Shown piece after piece: positions 8,092 to 19,258 of a stretch of DNA of 64,000 bases; within the stretch, counting starts at the first letter, position 1; each line of letters opens with the position of its first letter. Made by a program: the position numbers and the translations under genes. Source of the DNA: Pseudoduganella albidiflava (lineage in GTDB: Bacteria; Pseudomonadota; Gammaproteobacteria; Burkholderiales; Burkholderiaceae_D). The stretch spans positions 3,286,001 through 3,350,000 of the forward strand of contig NZ_CP036401.1 in assembly GCF_004322755.1 (NCBI RefSeq), in the 5' to 3' direction. The notes beneath the pieces are model-generated. The model was not told the DNA's origin. It saw nothing but the letters and a program-made list of their open reading frames with translations, and searched no databases.

Positions 8092-10326
8092 ATGCCCCCA
8101 ACGAGCACACCCATCGGCACTGGACAGGATGAACTGGTGTTCCTGGACGAGGCGCCCCGGCAACCGGCCGCGGCGCCGCGCAGCGCCTGGCGGGTGATGA
8201 TCGTCGACGACGACGCGGATGTGCATTCCACCACCACCTTCGCGCTGGGCAACCTCGACATGGGCGGCCGCCCGCTCGAGTTCGTGCATGCCTACTCGGC
8301 CGCCGAGGCGCGCGAACTGCTGGCGCGCGAGCGCGACATCGCCGTCATCCTGCTCGACGTGGTGATGGAGCAGGAACACGCCGGCCTGCACCTGGTGCGC
8401 CACATCCGCGAAACGCTGAAGCTGGCCGACGTGCGGATCATCCTGCGTACCGGCCAGCCCGGCTACGCGCCGGAAATCGACGCGATCCGCGATTTCGACA
8501 TCAACGACTACAAGACCAAGTCCGAGCTCACCCGCATCAAGCTGTACACGACGGTGACGGCGGCGATCCGTTCGTACGAGCAGATCCGCCGCCTGGACGA
8601 CCACCGCCGCGGCCTGAACCGCATTGTCGAAGCCGGCAGCGCGCTGATGGCGCTGCACGGCATGCGCGACTTCGCCGCCGGGGCCCTGGTCCAGGCCGCC
8701 GCGCTGCTGGGCCAGCCCGCCAGCGGACTGCTGTGCGTGGGTGGCGAAGGCGGCACCGCCCAGGTCGTCGCCGCCTGCGGGGCCTGGCAGGCCACCGAGG
8801 GCCGCGTGCTGGGACCCGATACCGATCCGCCCATGCCGCCGGCACTGGCCCGCGCACTGGCCGGGCGGTGCAACGTGTTCGGCGACGACGCCGTCGCGCT
8901 GCACCTGGTCGGCAAGGCATGCCGCACCTTTGCCGCGCTGCTCGACGTGCCGTGCCTTCCGCCGGAACTGGACCGGAAGCTGCTCGACGTCTTCGCCGCC
9001 AATGTCGCCGTCGGCCTCGACAACGTCGAGCTGGTGTCGCACCTGCATGACGCGGCGTTCTACGACACCCTGTCGAAGCTGCCGAACCGCACGCGCGTGA
9101 TCGAGATCCTCGATGCCACGCTGGCCAGTCCGGCCCGCGTGGCCGCCACGCTGTGCCTGGTCGACCTGGACCATTTCGCCGAGACCAACGATGCGCTGGG
9201 CCACGCCTTCGGCGACGGCCTGCTGGCCGCCGTGGCGGCGCGCCTGCGCGACAGCCTGGACCGCCAGCTTACCGTCGCGCGCATCGGCGGCGACATCTTC
9301 TGCGTGCTGGGCGATGCCGCGCAGGTGAACCCGGCCGCCATCCTCGCGCTGTTCCAGCAGCCGTTCGAGATCGAGGGCCAGACCGTGCAAGTCTCGGCCA
9401 CGCTGGGCCTGGTACGGCTGGCCGAGCACGATGGCAGCGGCACCGATGCGCTGAAGGATGCCGATATCGCCCTCAAGCGCGCCAAGACGCAGCAGCGCGC
9501 CGGCCATTTCTATTTCACGCGCAACATGGGCGTCGAGATCCGCGAACGGGTGCGCATGATGCACGCGCTGCGCACCGCGTTCAGCAAGCACGAGCTGTTC
9601 CTGGCTTACCAGCCGCAGATCGACCTGGCCACGCGCCGGGCCGTGGGCGCCGAAGCGCTGCTGCGCTGGCGCGCCGCCGATGGACGCTTCGTGCCGCCCG
9701 ACCGTTTCATCCCGATCGCCGAGTATTCCGGGCTGATCATCGACATCGGCGAATGGGTGCTGCGCACCGCCTGCGCCGAACTGGTCCGCCTGCGCGCGGC
9801 GGGCCACCACGAATTCACGATGTCGATCAACGTGTCGCAGGTGCAGTTCCGCCATCCGCAATTCCTGCAGGTGCTGCGCAATGCGCTGGCCGACACGGGC
9901 GCCCCGCCCCGCCATGTGGAACTGGAAATCACCGAATCCATGGCAATGGAAGAGCCGGACACGTTCATCGAGATGCTGGCGCAGGTCAAGGAAACCGGCG
10001 TGCACATCGCGATCGACGACTTCGGTACCGGCTTCTCGTCGCTGTCGCACCTGCAGCGCCTGCGGCTCGACCGGCTGAAGATCGACCGCGCGTTCGTGAC
10101 CGAGATCAGCGGCGCCTCGCGCGGCAGCAGCATCGCCGAGATGGTGATCCAGCTGGGCCGCAACCTGGGCCTGTCGGTGGTGGCGGAAGGCGTCGAGGAC
10201 GAACTGCAGGCGCGCGTGCTGCAACAGCTGGGCTGCCCGCTGGCCCAGGGCTTCCTGTTCGCCCGGCCGATGGCCGCCGGGGACCTGTACGGCTGGCTGG
10301 CCAGCCAGCCCGCGCAGAACGCCTAG
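8092..10326 (+). CDS. Response regulator with DUF3369, degenerate GGDEF and EAL domains
   Basis: A 744-residue protein. The receiver domain (about 30-165) has an acidic DDD pocket and LLDVVM phospho-acceptor Asp. It is followed by a DUF3369 domain (about 175-325), a GGDEF domain and an EAL domain (about 500-740). The GGDEF motif reads GGDIF (about 399-403), losing the catalytic Glu, so cyclase activity is unlikely. The EAL motif is intact (about 521-523), with SINVSQVQF, EITES and DDFGTGFSS. The predicted role is a phosphorylation-controlled c-di-GMP phosphodiesterase in which the dead GGDEF may sense GTP. A cognate kinase is not adjacent; the separate Hpt protein at 1.9 kb could take part (speculative). 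Confidence 0.93.
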   Translation: MPPTSTPIGTGQDELVFLDEAPRQPAAAPRSAWRVMIVDDDADVHSTTTFALGNLDMGGRPLEFVHAYSAAEARELLARERDIAVILLDVVMEQEHAGLHLVRHIRETLKLADVRIILRTGQPGYAPEIDAIRDFDINDYKTKSELTRIKLYTTVTAAIRSYEQIRRLDDHRRGLNRIVEAGSALMALHGMRDFAAGALVQAAALLGQPASGLLCVGGEGGTAQVVAACGAWQATEGRVLGPDTDPPMPPALARALAGRCNVFGDDAVALHLVGKACRTFAALLDVPCLPPELDRKLLDVFAANVAVGLDNVELVSHLHDAAFYDTLSKLPNRTRVIEILDATLASPARVAATLCLVDLDHFAETNDALGHAFGDGLLAAVAARLRDSLDRQLTVARIGGDIFCVLGDAAQVNPAAILALFQQPFEIEGQTVQVSATLGLVRLAEHDGSGTDALKDADIALKRAKTQQRAGHFYFTRNMGVEIRERVRMMHALRTAFSKHELFLAYQPQIDLATRRAVGAEALLRWRAADGRFVPPDRFIPIAEYSGLIIDIGEWVLRTACAELVRLRAAGHHEFTMSINVSQVQFRHPQFLQVLRNALADTGAPPRHVELEITESMAMEEPDTFIEMLAQVKETGVHIAIDDFGTGFSSLSHLQRLRLDRLKIDRAFVTEISGASRGSSIAEMVIQLGRNLGLSVVAEGVEDELQARVLQQLGCPLAQGFLFARPMAAGDLYGWLASQPAQNA

Positions 10327-10380
10327 CACCGGGAAAAATTCCCGAAAAATAGGGACAGACCCTGGTCGATCAAGTTGAGT

Positions 10381-10470
10381 CCACCCAAGTGCAAATTCCG
10401 GGGTCAGACCCGCCGGGTCTGACCCCAGTCCTTCGCTGTTGGGGTGAATGCATGTGCTTTCAATGTGTCG
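10381..10470 (+). repeat. Dispersed palindromic element, copy A
   Basis: About 90 bases centred on GGGGTCAGACCCG-C-CGGGTCTGACCCC (13-bp arms, one-base centre), followed by a conserved tail through TGAATGCATG. A second copy about 93% identical lies at 42479-42569 in the opposite orientation. This copy begins 54 bases after the stop of the REC-EAL gene and has the same orientation as that gene. Confidence 0.85.
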
Positions 10471-10520
10471 GGCAACGCTTAACTGAGCGGCCATAGGGAC
10501 GTACTCAATTTGCAGGCAAT

Positions 10521-10548
10521 AAAAAACGCTGCCGAGGCAGCGTTTTTT
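10521..10548 (-). terminator. Bidirectional intrinsic terminator
   Basis: The stem CGCTGCC / GGCAGCG is flanked by A6 on the left and T6 on the right, so it can end transcription from both sides. It lies 19 bases past the stop of the minus-strand CBS gene and also closes the plus-strand REC-EAL gene. Confidence 0.85.
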
Positions 10549-10567
10549 ATGGGCGCGATCAAACGGC

Positions 10568-11023
10568 TCAGTTCGTCGTCTCGTCCTGCTCGGCCGGCCA
10601 GTCGCGGATGTAAGCCTTCAGCATGCGGTTCTCGAAGCTCTGCGCTTCCAGCACGGCGCGTGCCACGTCATAGAACGAGATCACGCCCAGCAAGGTCTTG
10701 GCATTCATCACCGGCAGGTAGCGCGCGTGCTTTTCCAGCATGATGCGGCGCACTTCGTTGACTTCGGTATCGGGCGTCACGGTGATCGGATGGTCGTCCA
10801 TGTGCTTGCGCACGGTGCCGCCGCCCACCGACCCTTCGTTCGCGTGCAGCGCCTTGAGCACTTCGCGGAAGGTCAGCATGCCCACCAGGTCGCCATACTC
10901 CATCACGACGAGCGAGCCGATGTCCTTCTCGGCCATCGTGGTGGCAGCTTCCACCAGCGGCTGGTCCGGCGTGATCGTGTAGAGGATGTTACCCTTGACT
11001 TGAAGGATTTCTGAGACTTTCAT
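10568..11023 (-). CDS. CBS-domain pair protein
   Basis: A 151-residue protein made almost entirely of two CBS domains (about 10-65 and 75-135), which bind adenine nucleotides as an energy or ligand sensor. Conserved patterns are DIGSLVVMEYGDLVGMLTFRE and HARYLPVMNAKTLLGVISFYD (each part shortened here in function, not in sequence). No enzymatic domain is attached, so it probably acts by binding a partner. It is a single-gene unit with a strong terminator, and the partner is unknown. Confidence 0.88.
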   Translation of the reverse strand: MKVSEILQVKGNILYTITPDQPLVEAATTMAEKDIGSLVVMEYGDLVGMLTFREVLKALHANEGSVGGGTVRKHMDDHPITVTPDTEVNEVRRIMLEKHARYLPVMNAKTLLGVISFYDVARAVLEAQSFENRMLKAYIRDWPAEQDETTN

Positions 11024-11120
11024 GGTGGCCGTCCTGTCCGTGATGGGTGATTTTCATTCTATGCCTTCTGGCGCAATGTAGCGTATGCCCGTGAAAAAAT
11101 CCAGCGTGGCACCGTAATAG

Positions 11121-13210
<2,090 letters not shown>

Positions 13211-13211
<1 letters not shown>

Positions 13212-13618
13212 TGTACGGCGCGCGCCAGCAGGTATTGTGGTGGGGGGCGCTGGTCAGCGTGGCCGCGCTGATCGCCTTGTGCCTGTTGTGGGAAACCGTG
13301 CTGGCGCCGCTCAAGCCCGGCGGTTCCTGGCTGGCGCTGAAGGCCGTGCCGCTGCTGTTCCCGCTGATCGGGGTATTGAAGCGCGACCTGTACACGCTGC
13401 AATGGTCGTCGATGATGATCCTGGCCTACCTGGCCGAAGGCGTGGTGCGCGGCTACAGCGACAAGGCCATGCCCTGGCTGGGCTGGGCCGAGGCGGCGCT
13501 GGTCTTCGTGTTCTTCTGCTGCGCGCTGCTCTATGTCCACCCGTACAAGCGGGCCGCGAAGAAGGCCGCGCGCGAACTGCTGGACAAGGTTGCCCGCAGC
13601 CGGAACGGCCACAAGTAA
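13211..13618 (+). CDS. DUF2069 membrane protein
   Basis: A 135-residue protein with four predicted membrane helices. The core pattern PLLFPLIGVLKRDLYTLQW followed by AYLAEGVVRGYSD is typical of DUF2069 proteins, which often follow wrbA in betaproteobacteria. Function is unknown. The basic C-terminal tail (KRAAKKAARELL) is probably cytoplasmic. The start overlaps the stop of the WrbA-like gene. Confidence 0.85.
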
Positions 13619-13623
13619 GCGCC

Positions 13624-15042
13624 ATGACGGCATTCCTCGACCGCTGCCGCGCGATCGCCGGCGCCGCTGATTCCGTCGACTACGTGCTCGATACGCCGGC
13701 CGCCATGGCGCCGTACCTGCGCGACTGGCGCGGCCGCTTCACGGGCAATGCGCTGGCCGTGCTGCGCCCCGGCAGCGTCGACGAAGTGGCCCAGCTGGTG
13801 CGCCTGTGCGCCGAGGAACGCGTGCCCATCGTGCCGCAGGGCGGCAACACGGGCCTCGTGCTGGGCAGCGTGCCCGATGCCAGCGGCACCGCCGTCGTGC
13901 TGTCGCTGGCGCGTCTCGACCGGATCCGCAGCCTCGACCCGGTCAACCGCACCGTCACCGTCGATGCCGGCGTCATCCTCCAGCACGTGCAGGAAGCGGC
14001 GGCCGCCGCGGATTGCCTGTTTCCCCTGTCGCTGGCGGCCGAAGGCAGCTGCACGATCGGCGGCAACCTGTCCACCAACGCCGGCGGCACCGGCGTGCTG
14101 CGCTACGGGAACACGCGCGAACTGTGCCTGGGCCTGGAAGTGGTCACGCCGCAGGGCGAGATCTGGTCCGGCCTGCGCGGCCTGCGCAAGGACAACACCG
14201 GCTACGACCTGCGCGACCTGTACATCGGCGCCGAAGGCACGCTCGGCATCATCACCGGCGCCGTGATGAAACTGTATCCGGCGCCGAAGGCATCGGTCAC
14301 CGCGCTGGCCGCGCTGCCATCGCCGGAGCACGCGCTGCGGCTGTTGTCGCTGGCGCAGGACCGTGCCGGCGCCAGCCTCACCGGTTTCGAACTGATGTCG
14401 GCGTTCTGCCTGGCGCTCGTGGCGAAGCATTTCCCGGCCCTGCCACGCCCGTTCGCGGCGCCCTCACCGCAGTACGCGCTGCTGGAGATTTCCTCGAACG
14501 AGTCGGAGGCGCATGCGGTGGCGCTGCTGGAAGGGGCCATGGGCGCGGCCTTCGAGGCCGGCATCGCGCTCGACGCCGTCGTCGCCACCTCGGTCGCCCA
14601 GTCGCGCGGCCTGTGGCACCTGCGCGAGCACATCCCGCTGGCCCAGGCGGCGGACGGCAAGAACATCAAGCACGACATCTCGCTGCCGGTATCGTCCATT
14701 GCCCGTTTCATCGCGCACACCGAACCGCTGCTGCAGCAGGCATTTCCCGGCTGCCAGCTGGTCTGCTTCGGCCACCTGGGCGACGGCAACCTGCACTTCA
14801 ACGTGGCGCCGCCGCCGGGCATCGACAACGAAGCCTTCCTGGTCAACCAGGCCGCGGTGAACCGCGTGGTACACGACGCGGTCGCCGCCTTCGGCGGTTC
14901 GATCTCGGCCGAACACGGCATCGGCGCCCTCAAGCGCGACGAACTGGCGCGCTACAAGTCGCCGGTGGAGCTGAACCTGATGCGGGCGATCAAGGCGGCG
15001 CTCGATCCGCTGAACATCATGAATCCCGGGAAGATCCTGTGA
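13624..15042 (+). CDS. FAD-binding oxidoreductase, GlcD/D-2-hydroxyacid dehydrogenase type
   Basis: A 472-residue protein with an N-terminal PCMH-type FAD-binding domain (PQGGNTGLVLGSVPD, then GGNLSTNAGGTGVLRYGNTR) and a C-terminal FAD-linked oxidase domain ending in the family signature SAEHGIGALKRDEL. Members oxidise D-lactate, glycolate or D-2-hydroxyglutarate; the substrate cannot be fixed here. It begins five bases after the DUF2069 stop and overlaps the next gene by four bases (GTGA), so it lies within the wrbA operon. Confidence 0.9.
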   Translation: MTAFLDRCRAIAGAADSVDYVLDTPAAMAPYLRDWRGRFTGNALAVLRPGSVDEVAQLVRLCAEERVPIVPQGGNTGLVLGSVPDASGTAVVLSLARLDRIRSLDPVNRTVTVDAGVILQHVQEAAAAADCLFPLSLAAEGSCTIGGNLSTNAGGTGVLRYGNTRELCLGLEVVTPQGEIWSGLRGLRKDNTGYDLRDLYIGAEGTLGIITGAVMKLYPAPKASVTALAALPSPEHALRLLSLAQDRAGASLTGFELMSAFCLALVAKHFPALPRPFAAPSPQYALLEISSNESEAHAVALLEGAMGAAFEAGIALDAVVATSVAQSRGLWHLREHIPLAQAADGKNIKHDISLPVSSIARFIAHTEPLLQQAFPGCQLVCFGHLGDGNLHFNVAPPPGIDNEAFLVNQAAVNRVVHDAVAAFGGSISAEHGIGALKRDELARYKSPVELNLMRAIKAALDPLNIMNPGKIL

Positions 15043-15464
15043 GGCTCCTGTTACGCGCACTGGCCCTCGCGTCGGCCATCGCCCTGCCCGCCCATGCGCA
15101 GATGTACAAGTGCACGCATGGCGAGAAAGTCACGTACAGCGAAGCGCCGTGCGCACGCGGCGCGCAAACGTTGATGGCGCCGCCCGATCCCCCGGTGAGC
15201 CGGCCCGAACCCGCGGAACTGGCGCGCCTGCAACAGCAATCGGCCCAGCTCGAAGCGGCACGCCACGCGCGTGAAGCACGGGAAGACTACGCCGATGCCC
15301 TGCACGACCAGCGCGCCGCGCGGCGCCGCGAGCATTGCACGCAATTGCAGCTGGCCCGCAAATGGGCGGAGGACGACGTGCGCCGCGCCAGCCACCGCAC
15401 CATCGACACGGCCCGCATCGCCGCGCGCCGCGCCGCCGAGCGCCACGCCGCTGCATGCAAGTGA
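15039..15464 (+). CDS. Exported DUF4124-domain protein
   Basis: A 141-residue protein from a GTG start overlapping the previous stop. A signal peptide of about 20 residues (MRLLLRALALASAIALPAHA) precedes the short DUF4124 motif QMYKCTHGEKVTYSEAPC, a small disulfide-bearing element of periplasmic proteins. The rest is a basic, Ala/Arg-rich helix, probably coiled coil. Function is unknown. The stop codon lies within a 12-bp repeat, so further in-frame TGA codons follow. Confidence 0.82.
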   Translation: MRLLLRALALASAIALPAHAQMYKCTHGEKVTYSEAPCARGAQTLMAPPDPPVSRPEPAELARLQQQSAQLEAARHAREAREDYADALHDQRAARRREHCTQLQLARKWAEDDVRRASHRTIDTARIAARRAAERHAAACK

Positions 15465-15517
15465 ACAAGCAAGTGAACAAGCAAGTGAATGAGCAAGTGA
15501 ATGAGCAAGCGAGGCAG
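15458..15517 (+). repeat. 12-bp tandem repeat carrying repeated in-frame stop codons
   Basis: Four close copies of CAAGTGAACAAG (15458, 15470, 15482, 15494) are followed by a degenerate fifth. Each of the four contains TGA in the frame of the DUF4124 gene (15462, 15474, 15486, 15498). In the frame of the downstream permease the array reads QVNKQVNKQVNEQVNE, which could be a translated N-terminal extension of that protein. Confidence 0.88.
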
Positions 15518-15547
15518 GCAGCGTTGGCAGGCACCACGGGCACCCTG

Positions 15548-18106
15548 ATGCGCTGGCTGCTGCTGGGCGAATGGCGCGCGCACCCGGTGCGGGCGCTGAC
15601 GGCGATCGCCGCCATCACGGTCGGTGTCGCCCTGGGTTTCGCCATCCACCTGATCAACGCCGCCGCGTTCAACGAATTCTCGGCCGCCGTGCAAAGCCTG
15701 TCCGGCCAGGCCGACGTGCAGGTCTCCGGCACGGAAGCGCTGTTCGACGAAGACATCTACCCACGGCTGGCCGGGCGCCCGGAAGTGGCGGTCGCCTCGC
15801 CCGTGCTGGAAATCAATGCCTCGCTGCCGGGCGGCGAGGAACCGTTGAAGCTCCTCGGGCTGGACGTGTTCCGTGCCGGCTTCATCACGCCGGACCTGGT
15901 CGGCGCGCCGGCCAGTGGCGTGGCCGGCGACACGCTGGGCAGCGACGCGCTGTTCCTGTCGCCCGCCGCGCAGCAATGGCTCAATGCACGGGACGGCACC
16001 AGTATCGCCTTCATGACCGGCACCGAAACCGTCACGCTGCGCGTTGCCGGCTCGCTGCAACGCGCCCGCGTGGGCCAGCGGCTGGGGGTAATGGACATCG
16101 GCGCGGCGCAGTGGCGTTTCGATCGCCTCGGCAAGCTGTCCCGCGTGGACCTGAAACTGCGTGACGGCATCGACCGCAACGCCTTCCAGGTTAAGCTGGC
16201 GCGCGAACTGGCGCGCGACTATCCGGGCCGCTTCCGCGTGGCCCAGCCGAACGATGCCGACCAGGAAAGCCGCACCAGCAACATGAGCCGCGCCTACCGC
16301 GTGAACCTGAGCGTGCTGGCACTGGTCGCGCTGTTCACGGGGGCATTCCTGGTGTTCTCCACCCAGGCGCTGTCGGTGATGCGCCGCCGCAGCCAGTTCG
16401 CGCTGCTGCGCGTGCTGGGCTTCGAGCGGCGCCAGTTACTGCGGCAGGTGCTGGTCGAAGGCGCCACGCTCGGCGTCATCGGTTCCCTGCTCGGCATCGC
16501 CGGCGGCTATGCGATCGCCGCGGCCGCGCTGCGCTTCTTCGGCGGCGACCTGGGGGCCGGCTACTTCGCGGGCGTCCAGCCGCAAGCGCAATTCACCCCG
16601 GTGGCGGCCATGGTTTACTTCGCGCTCGGCGTCGGCGTCGCCCTGCTCGGCTGCGCGGCGCCGGCATGGGAAGCGGCCCGCGCCGCGCCGGCCATCGCGC
16701 TGAAATCGGGTGCCGATGAAGTAGCGCTGGCCCGGCTGGCCCGCCCCTGGCCCGCGCTGGCCTGCCTGGCCGTGGCCGCCGTGATGTCCCGCCTGCCGCC
16801 GGTGGCCGGCCTGCCGGTGTTCGGCTACCTGTCGATCGCCCTGCTGCTGCTGGGTGGCATCGCGCTGATGCCGCGCATTGCCGCCGCGGCGTTCCGCTTC
16901 GCGCATGAGCGCTGGACAGCCGCCATGGCCAGCCGCGCCGCGACGGGACAGCGGGCCATCCCGGCCGTGCCCACGCTGACGCTGGCGCGCTTGGCCAACG
17001 CCTCCGGCCAGGCCGGCATCGCGCTGGGCGGCGTGCTCTCCAGCTTCTCGCTGATGGTGGCGATGGCGATCATGGTGGCCAGCTTCCGCGTCTCCGTCGA
17101 CAACTGGATCCTGCAGGTGCTGCCGGCCGACCTGTATGCGCGCATCGCCAGCGCGGGCGGTACGGCGGGCCTGACGCCGCGCGAACAGGAAGCGATCCGC
17201 GCCGCGCCCGGCATCGCCCGCGCCGAATTCCTCCGGCTGCGCTCCGTGTCGCTGGCGGCGGACCGGCCCAACGTGGCGCTGCTGGCGCGCGACATCGACC
17301 CGGCGCAGCCTGAGAAAGCCATGGTGCTGGTCGGCGAACAAGTCGCTCAGCCCGGCGGCAGCCTGCCGCGCGCGTGGGTCTCCGAGGCGATGGCGGACCT
17401 GTACCGCATCCGTCCGGGCGACACGCTGCCGTTGCCGCTGGCCGGTTCCGCCGTGCCGTTCTTCGTGGCCGGGATCTGGCGCGACTACGCCCGCGTTTCC
17501 GGGGCGGTGATGATCGAACGCGCCGACTACGTACGGCTCACGGGCGACAACGATGCCAGCGATGCCGCGCTGTGGCTCGACCGGGGCGCCAGCGCCGCCG
17601 ACGCGACCGTGGCGCTGAAGCGGCTGCCGTTCGGCGCCACGCTGGGCATCGAGGAACCGTCGGCCATCCGCGCGCTGTCGCTGCGCATCTTCGACCGCAG
17701 CTTCGCCGTCACCTACCTGCTGGAAGCGATCGCCATCGTCATCGGCCTGTTCGGCGTGGCCGCTACGTTCTCGGCGCAGACGCTGGCGCGCGCCCGCGAA
17801 TTCGGCATGCTGCGCCACATCGGCGTCACGCGCCGGCAGATCCTGGGCATCCTGGCGTTCGAAGGCGGCGCGCTCACCGGCCTGGGCATCGCCACCGGCT
17901 TCGCGCTGGGCTGGGCGATCAGCCTGATCCTGGTGCACGTCGTCAATCCGCAATCGTTCCACTGGACCATGGAAATGCACTACCCGTGGCCGCTGCTGGG
18001 CACCGTGGCCGCCGCGCTGCTGGTGGCCAGCATGCTGACGGCGCTGGCGTCCGGCCGGCAGGCGCTGTCCGGCGACCCGATCCGCGCCGTGCGGGAGGAC
18101 TGGTAG
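15548..18106 (+). CDS. FtsX-like ABC transporter permease (no adjacent ATPase)
   Basis: An 852-residue inner-membrane protein with two FtsX-type permease halves. Each has a large extracytoplasmic MacB-like loop and a helix group (RRRSQFALLRVLGFERRQLL and AREFGMLRHIGVTRRQIL are the paired cytoplasmic coupling segments). ATG 15548 starts MRWLLLGEW, the natural beginning of helix 1; an in-frame ATG at 15455 would add a repeat-encoded leader. Such permeases usually work with a LolD-like ATPase and the CrtC-like protein that follows. No ATPase gene is near, so the partner must be elsewhere. Confidence 0.88.
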   Translation: MRWLLLGEWRAHPVRALTAIAAITVGVALGFAIHLINAAAFNEFSAAVQSLSGQADVQVSGTEALFDEDIYPRLAGRPEVAVASPVLEINASLPGGEEPLKLLGLDVFRAGFITPDLVGAPASGVAGDTLGSDALFLSPAAQQWLNARDGTSIAFMTGTETVTLRVAGSLQRARVGQRLGVMDIGAAQWRFDRLGKLSRVDLKLRDGIDRNAFQVKLARELARDYPGRFRVAQPNDADQESRTSNMSRAYRVNLSVLALVALFTGAFLVFSTQALSVMRRRSQFALLRVLGFERRQLLRQVLVEGATLGVIGSLLGIAGGYAIAAAALRFFGGDLGAGYFAGVQPQAQFTPVAAMVYFALGVGVALLGCAAPAWEAARAAPAIALKSGADEVALARLARPWPALACLAVAAVMSRLPPVAGLPVFGYLSIALLLLGGIALMPRIAAAAFRFAHERWTAAMASRAATGQRAIPAVPTLTLARLANASGQAGIALGGVLSSFSLMVAMAIMVASFRVSVDNWILQVLPADLYARIASAGGTAGLTPREQEAIRAAPGIARAEFLRLRSVSLAADRPNVALLARDIDPAQPEKAMVLVGEQVAQPGGSLPRAWVSEAMADLYRIRPGDTLPLPLAGSAVPFFVAGIWRDYARVSGAVMIERADYVRLTGDNDASDAALWLDRGASAADATVALKRLPFGATLGIEEPSAIRALSLRIFDRSFAVTYLLEAIAIVIGLFGVAATFSAQTLARAREFGMLRHIGVTRRQILGILAFEGGALTGLGIATGFALGWAISLILVHVVNPQSFHWTMEMHYPWPLLGTVAAALLVASMLTALASGRQALSGDPIRAVREDW

Positions 18107-19243
18107 ATGCGTATCCTGTGGGCCCTGGTCATGCTGCTGTGCGCGCCGCTGCTGGCGGCACCCGCCGCGCAGCCCCCGCAATTCTCCGCCGTGGTCCCGC
18201 TGGAAGACGGCCGGCAACTGGCCTTCCCGCGCGACTTCGGCGCGCACCCGTCGTTCCGCACCGAGTGGTGGTACGCCACCGGCTGGCTGACCACGGCCGC
18301 CGGCAAATCGGTCGGCTATCAGGTCACGTTCTTCCGGAGCCGCACCGAGACCGACGACGCCAACCCCAGCAAGTTCGCGCCGAAACAGCTGATCATCGGC
18401 CATGCCGCGCTGTCCGACCCGGCGCAGGGCAAGCTGCTGCACGACGAGCGCAGCGCCCGCGCCGGCTTCGGCCTGGCCTACGCCAGCGAGGGCGATACCG
18501 ACGTCAGGCTGGACGACTGGCGCATGGTGCGCGGCGCCGACGGGCGCTACCGGATGAGCATTCCCGCCGCAGGCTTCACGCTGGAGCTGGTACTGGAGGC
18601 GACCCAGCCGGTGCTGCTGCAGGGCCGTGGCGGCTATTCGCAGAAGGGCCCGCGCCCCGAGCAGGCCAGCTACTACTACAGCAAGCCGCACCTGAAGACC
18701 TCCGGCACCATCGTGGGCGCGGACGGCAAGCGCAGCGCCGTGACGGGCGTGACCTGGCTCGACCATGAATGGTCCAGCCAGGTGCTCGATCCCGAGGCGG
18801 CCGGCTGGGACTGGGTCGGCGCCAACCTGGACGACGGCGGTTCGCTGATGGCCTTCCGCATCCGCCGCAAAGGCGGCGCAGGATCCGGCAATGGCAAGGG
18901 CGCCGGGACTGGCGAGAGCGGCGATGCTACACTGTGGGCCCACGCGACGTGGCGCGACGCATCCGGTAAGATCACGCATTTCGGCCCGGGCGACGTGAAG
19001 TTTACGCCGCGCACCCGCTGGCGCTCGCCCCGCACGGGCGCCGACTACCCGGTGGCCGTCACGATCGACACGGGCGGCACCCGCTGGCAGCTGGACCCGC
19101 TGCAGCCCGACCAGGAACTCGATTCGCGCCGCTCGACCGGCGCGGTGTACTGGGAGGGGGCGGTCACCGTGAAGCGCGCCGGCAAGCCGGCCGGCCGCGG
19201 CTACCTCGAGCTGACCGGCTATGTCCGGCCGATGAAACTATAA
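18107..19243 (+). CDS. Exported lipocalin-like (CrtC/AttH) protein
   Basis: A 378-residue secreted protein with signal peptide (about residues 1-20, ending LLAAPAAQ). The FRTEWWYATGWL motif and the later GVTWLDHEWSSQ motif are hallmarks of the AttH/carotenoid-1,2-hydratase-like lipocalin fold. Genes of this kind are commonly linked to FtsX-type permeases, suggesting handling of a lipophilic ligand in the periplasm. It starts directly at the end of the permease stop codon, with no gap, so the two are coupled. A Gly-rich low-complexity loop at about 262-275 is an insertion. A carotenoid role is not implied. Confidence 0.85.
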   Translation: MRILWALVMLLCAPLLAAPAAQPPQFSAVVPLEDGRQLAFPRDFGAHPSFRTEWWYATGWLTTAAGKSVGYQVTFFRSRTETDDANPSKFAPKQLIIGHAALSDPAQGKLLHDERSARAGFGLAYASEGDTDVRLDDWRMVRGADGRYRMSIPAAGFTLELVLEATQPVLLQGRGGYSQKGPRPEQASYYYSKPHLKTSGTIVGADGKRSAVTGVTWLDHEWSSQVLDPEAAGWDWVGANLDDGGSLMAFRIRRKGGAGSGNGKGAGTGESGDATLWAHATWRDASGKITHFGPGDVKFTPRTRWRSPRTGADYPVAVTIDTGGTRWQLDPLQPDQELDSRRSTGAVYWEGAVTVKRAGKPAGRGYLELTGYVRPMKL

Positions 19244-19258
19244 GAACGACGTCATAGA

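Noticed and set aside
8053..10494. A long minus-strand open frame (813 codons)
   Set aside because: It is antisense to the REC-DUF3369-GGDEF-EAL gene. Its composition is the His/Arg/Gln-rich pattern of GC-rich shadow frames.
16436..18979. A long minus-strand open frame (847 codons)
   Set aside because: It lies opposite the FtsX permease and lipocalin-like genes, which have clear motifs; the antisense frame has none.
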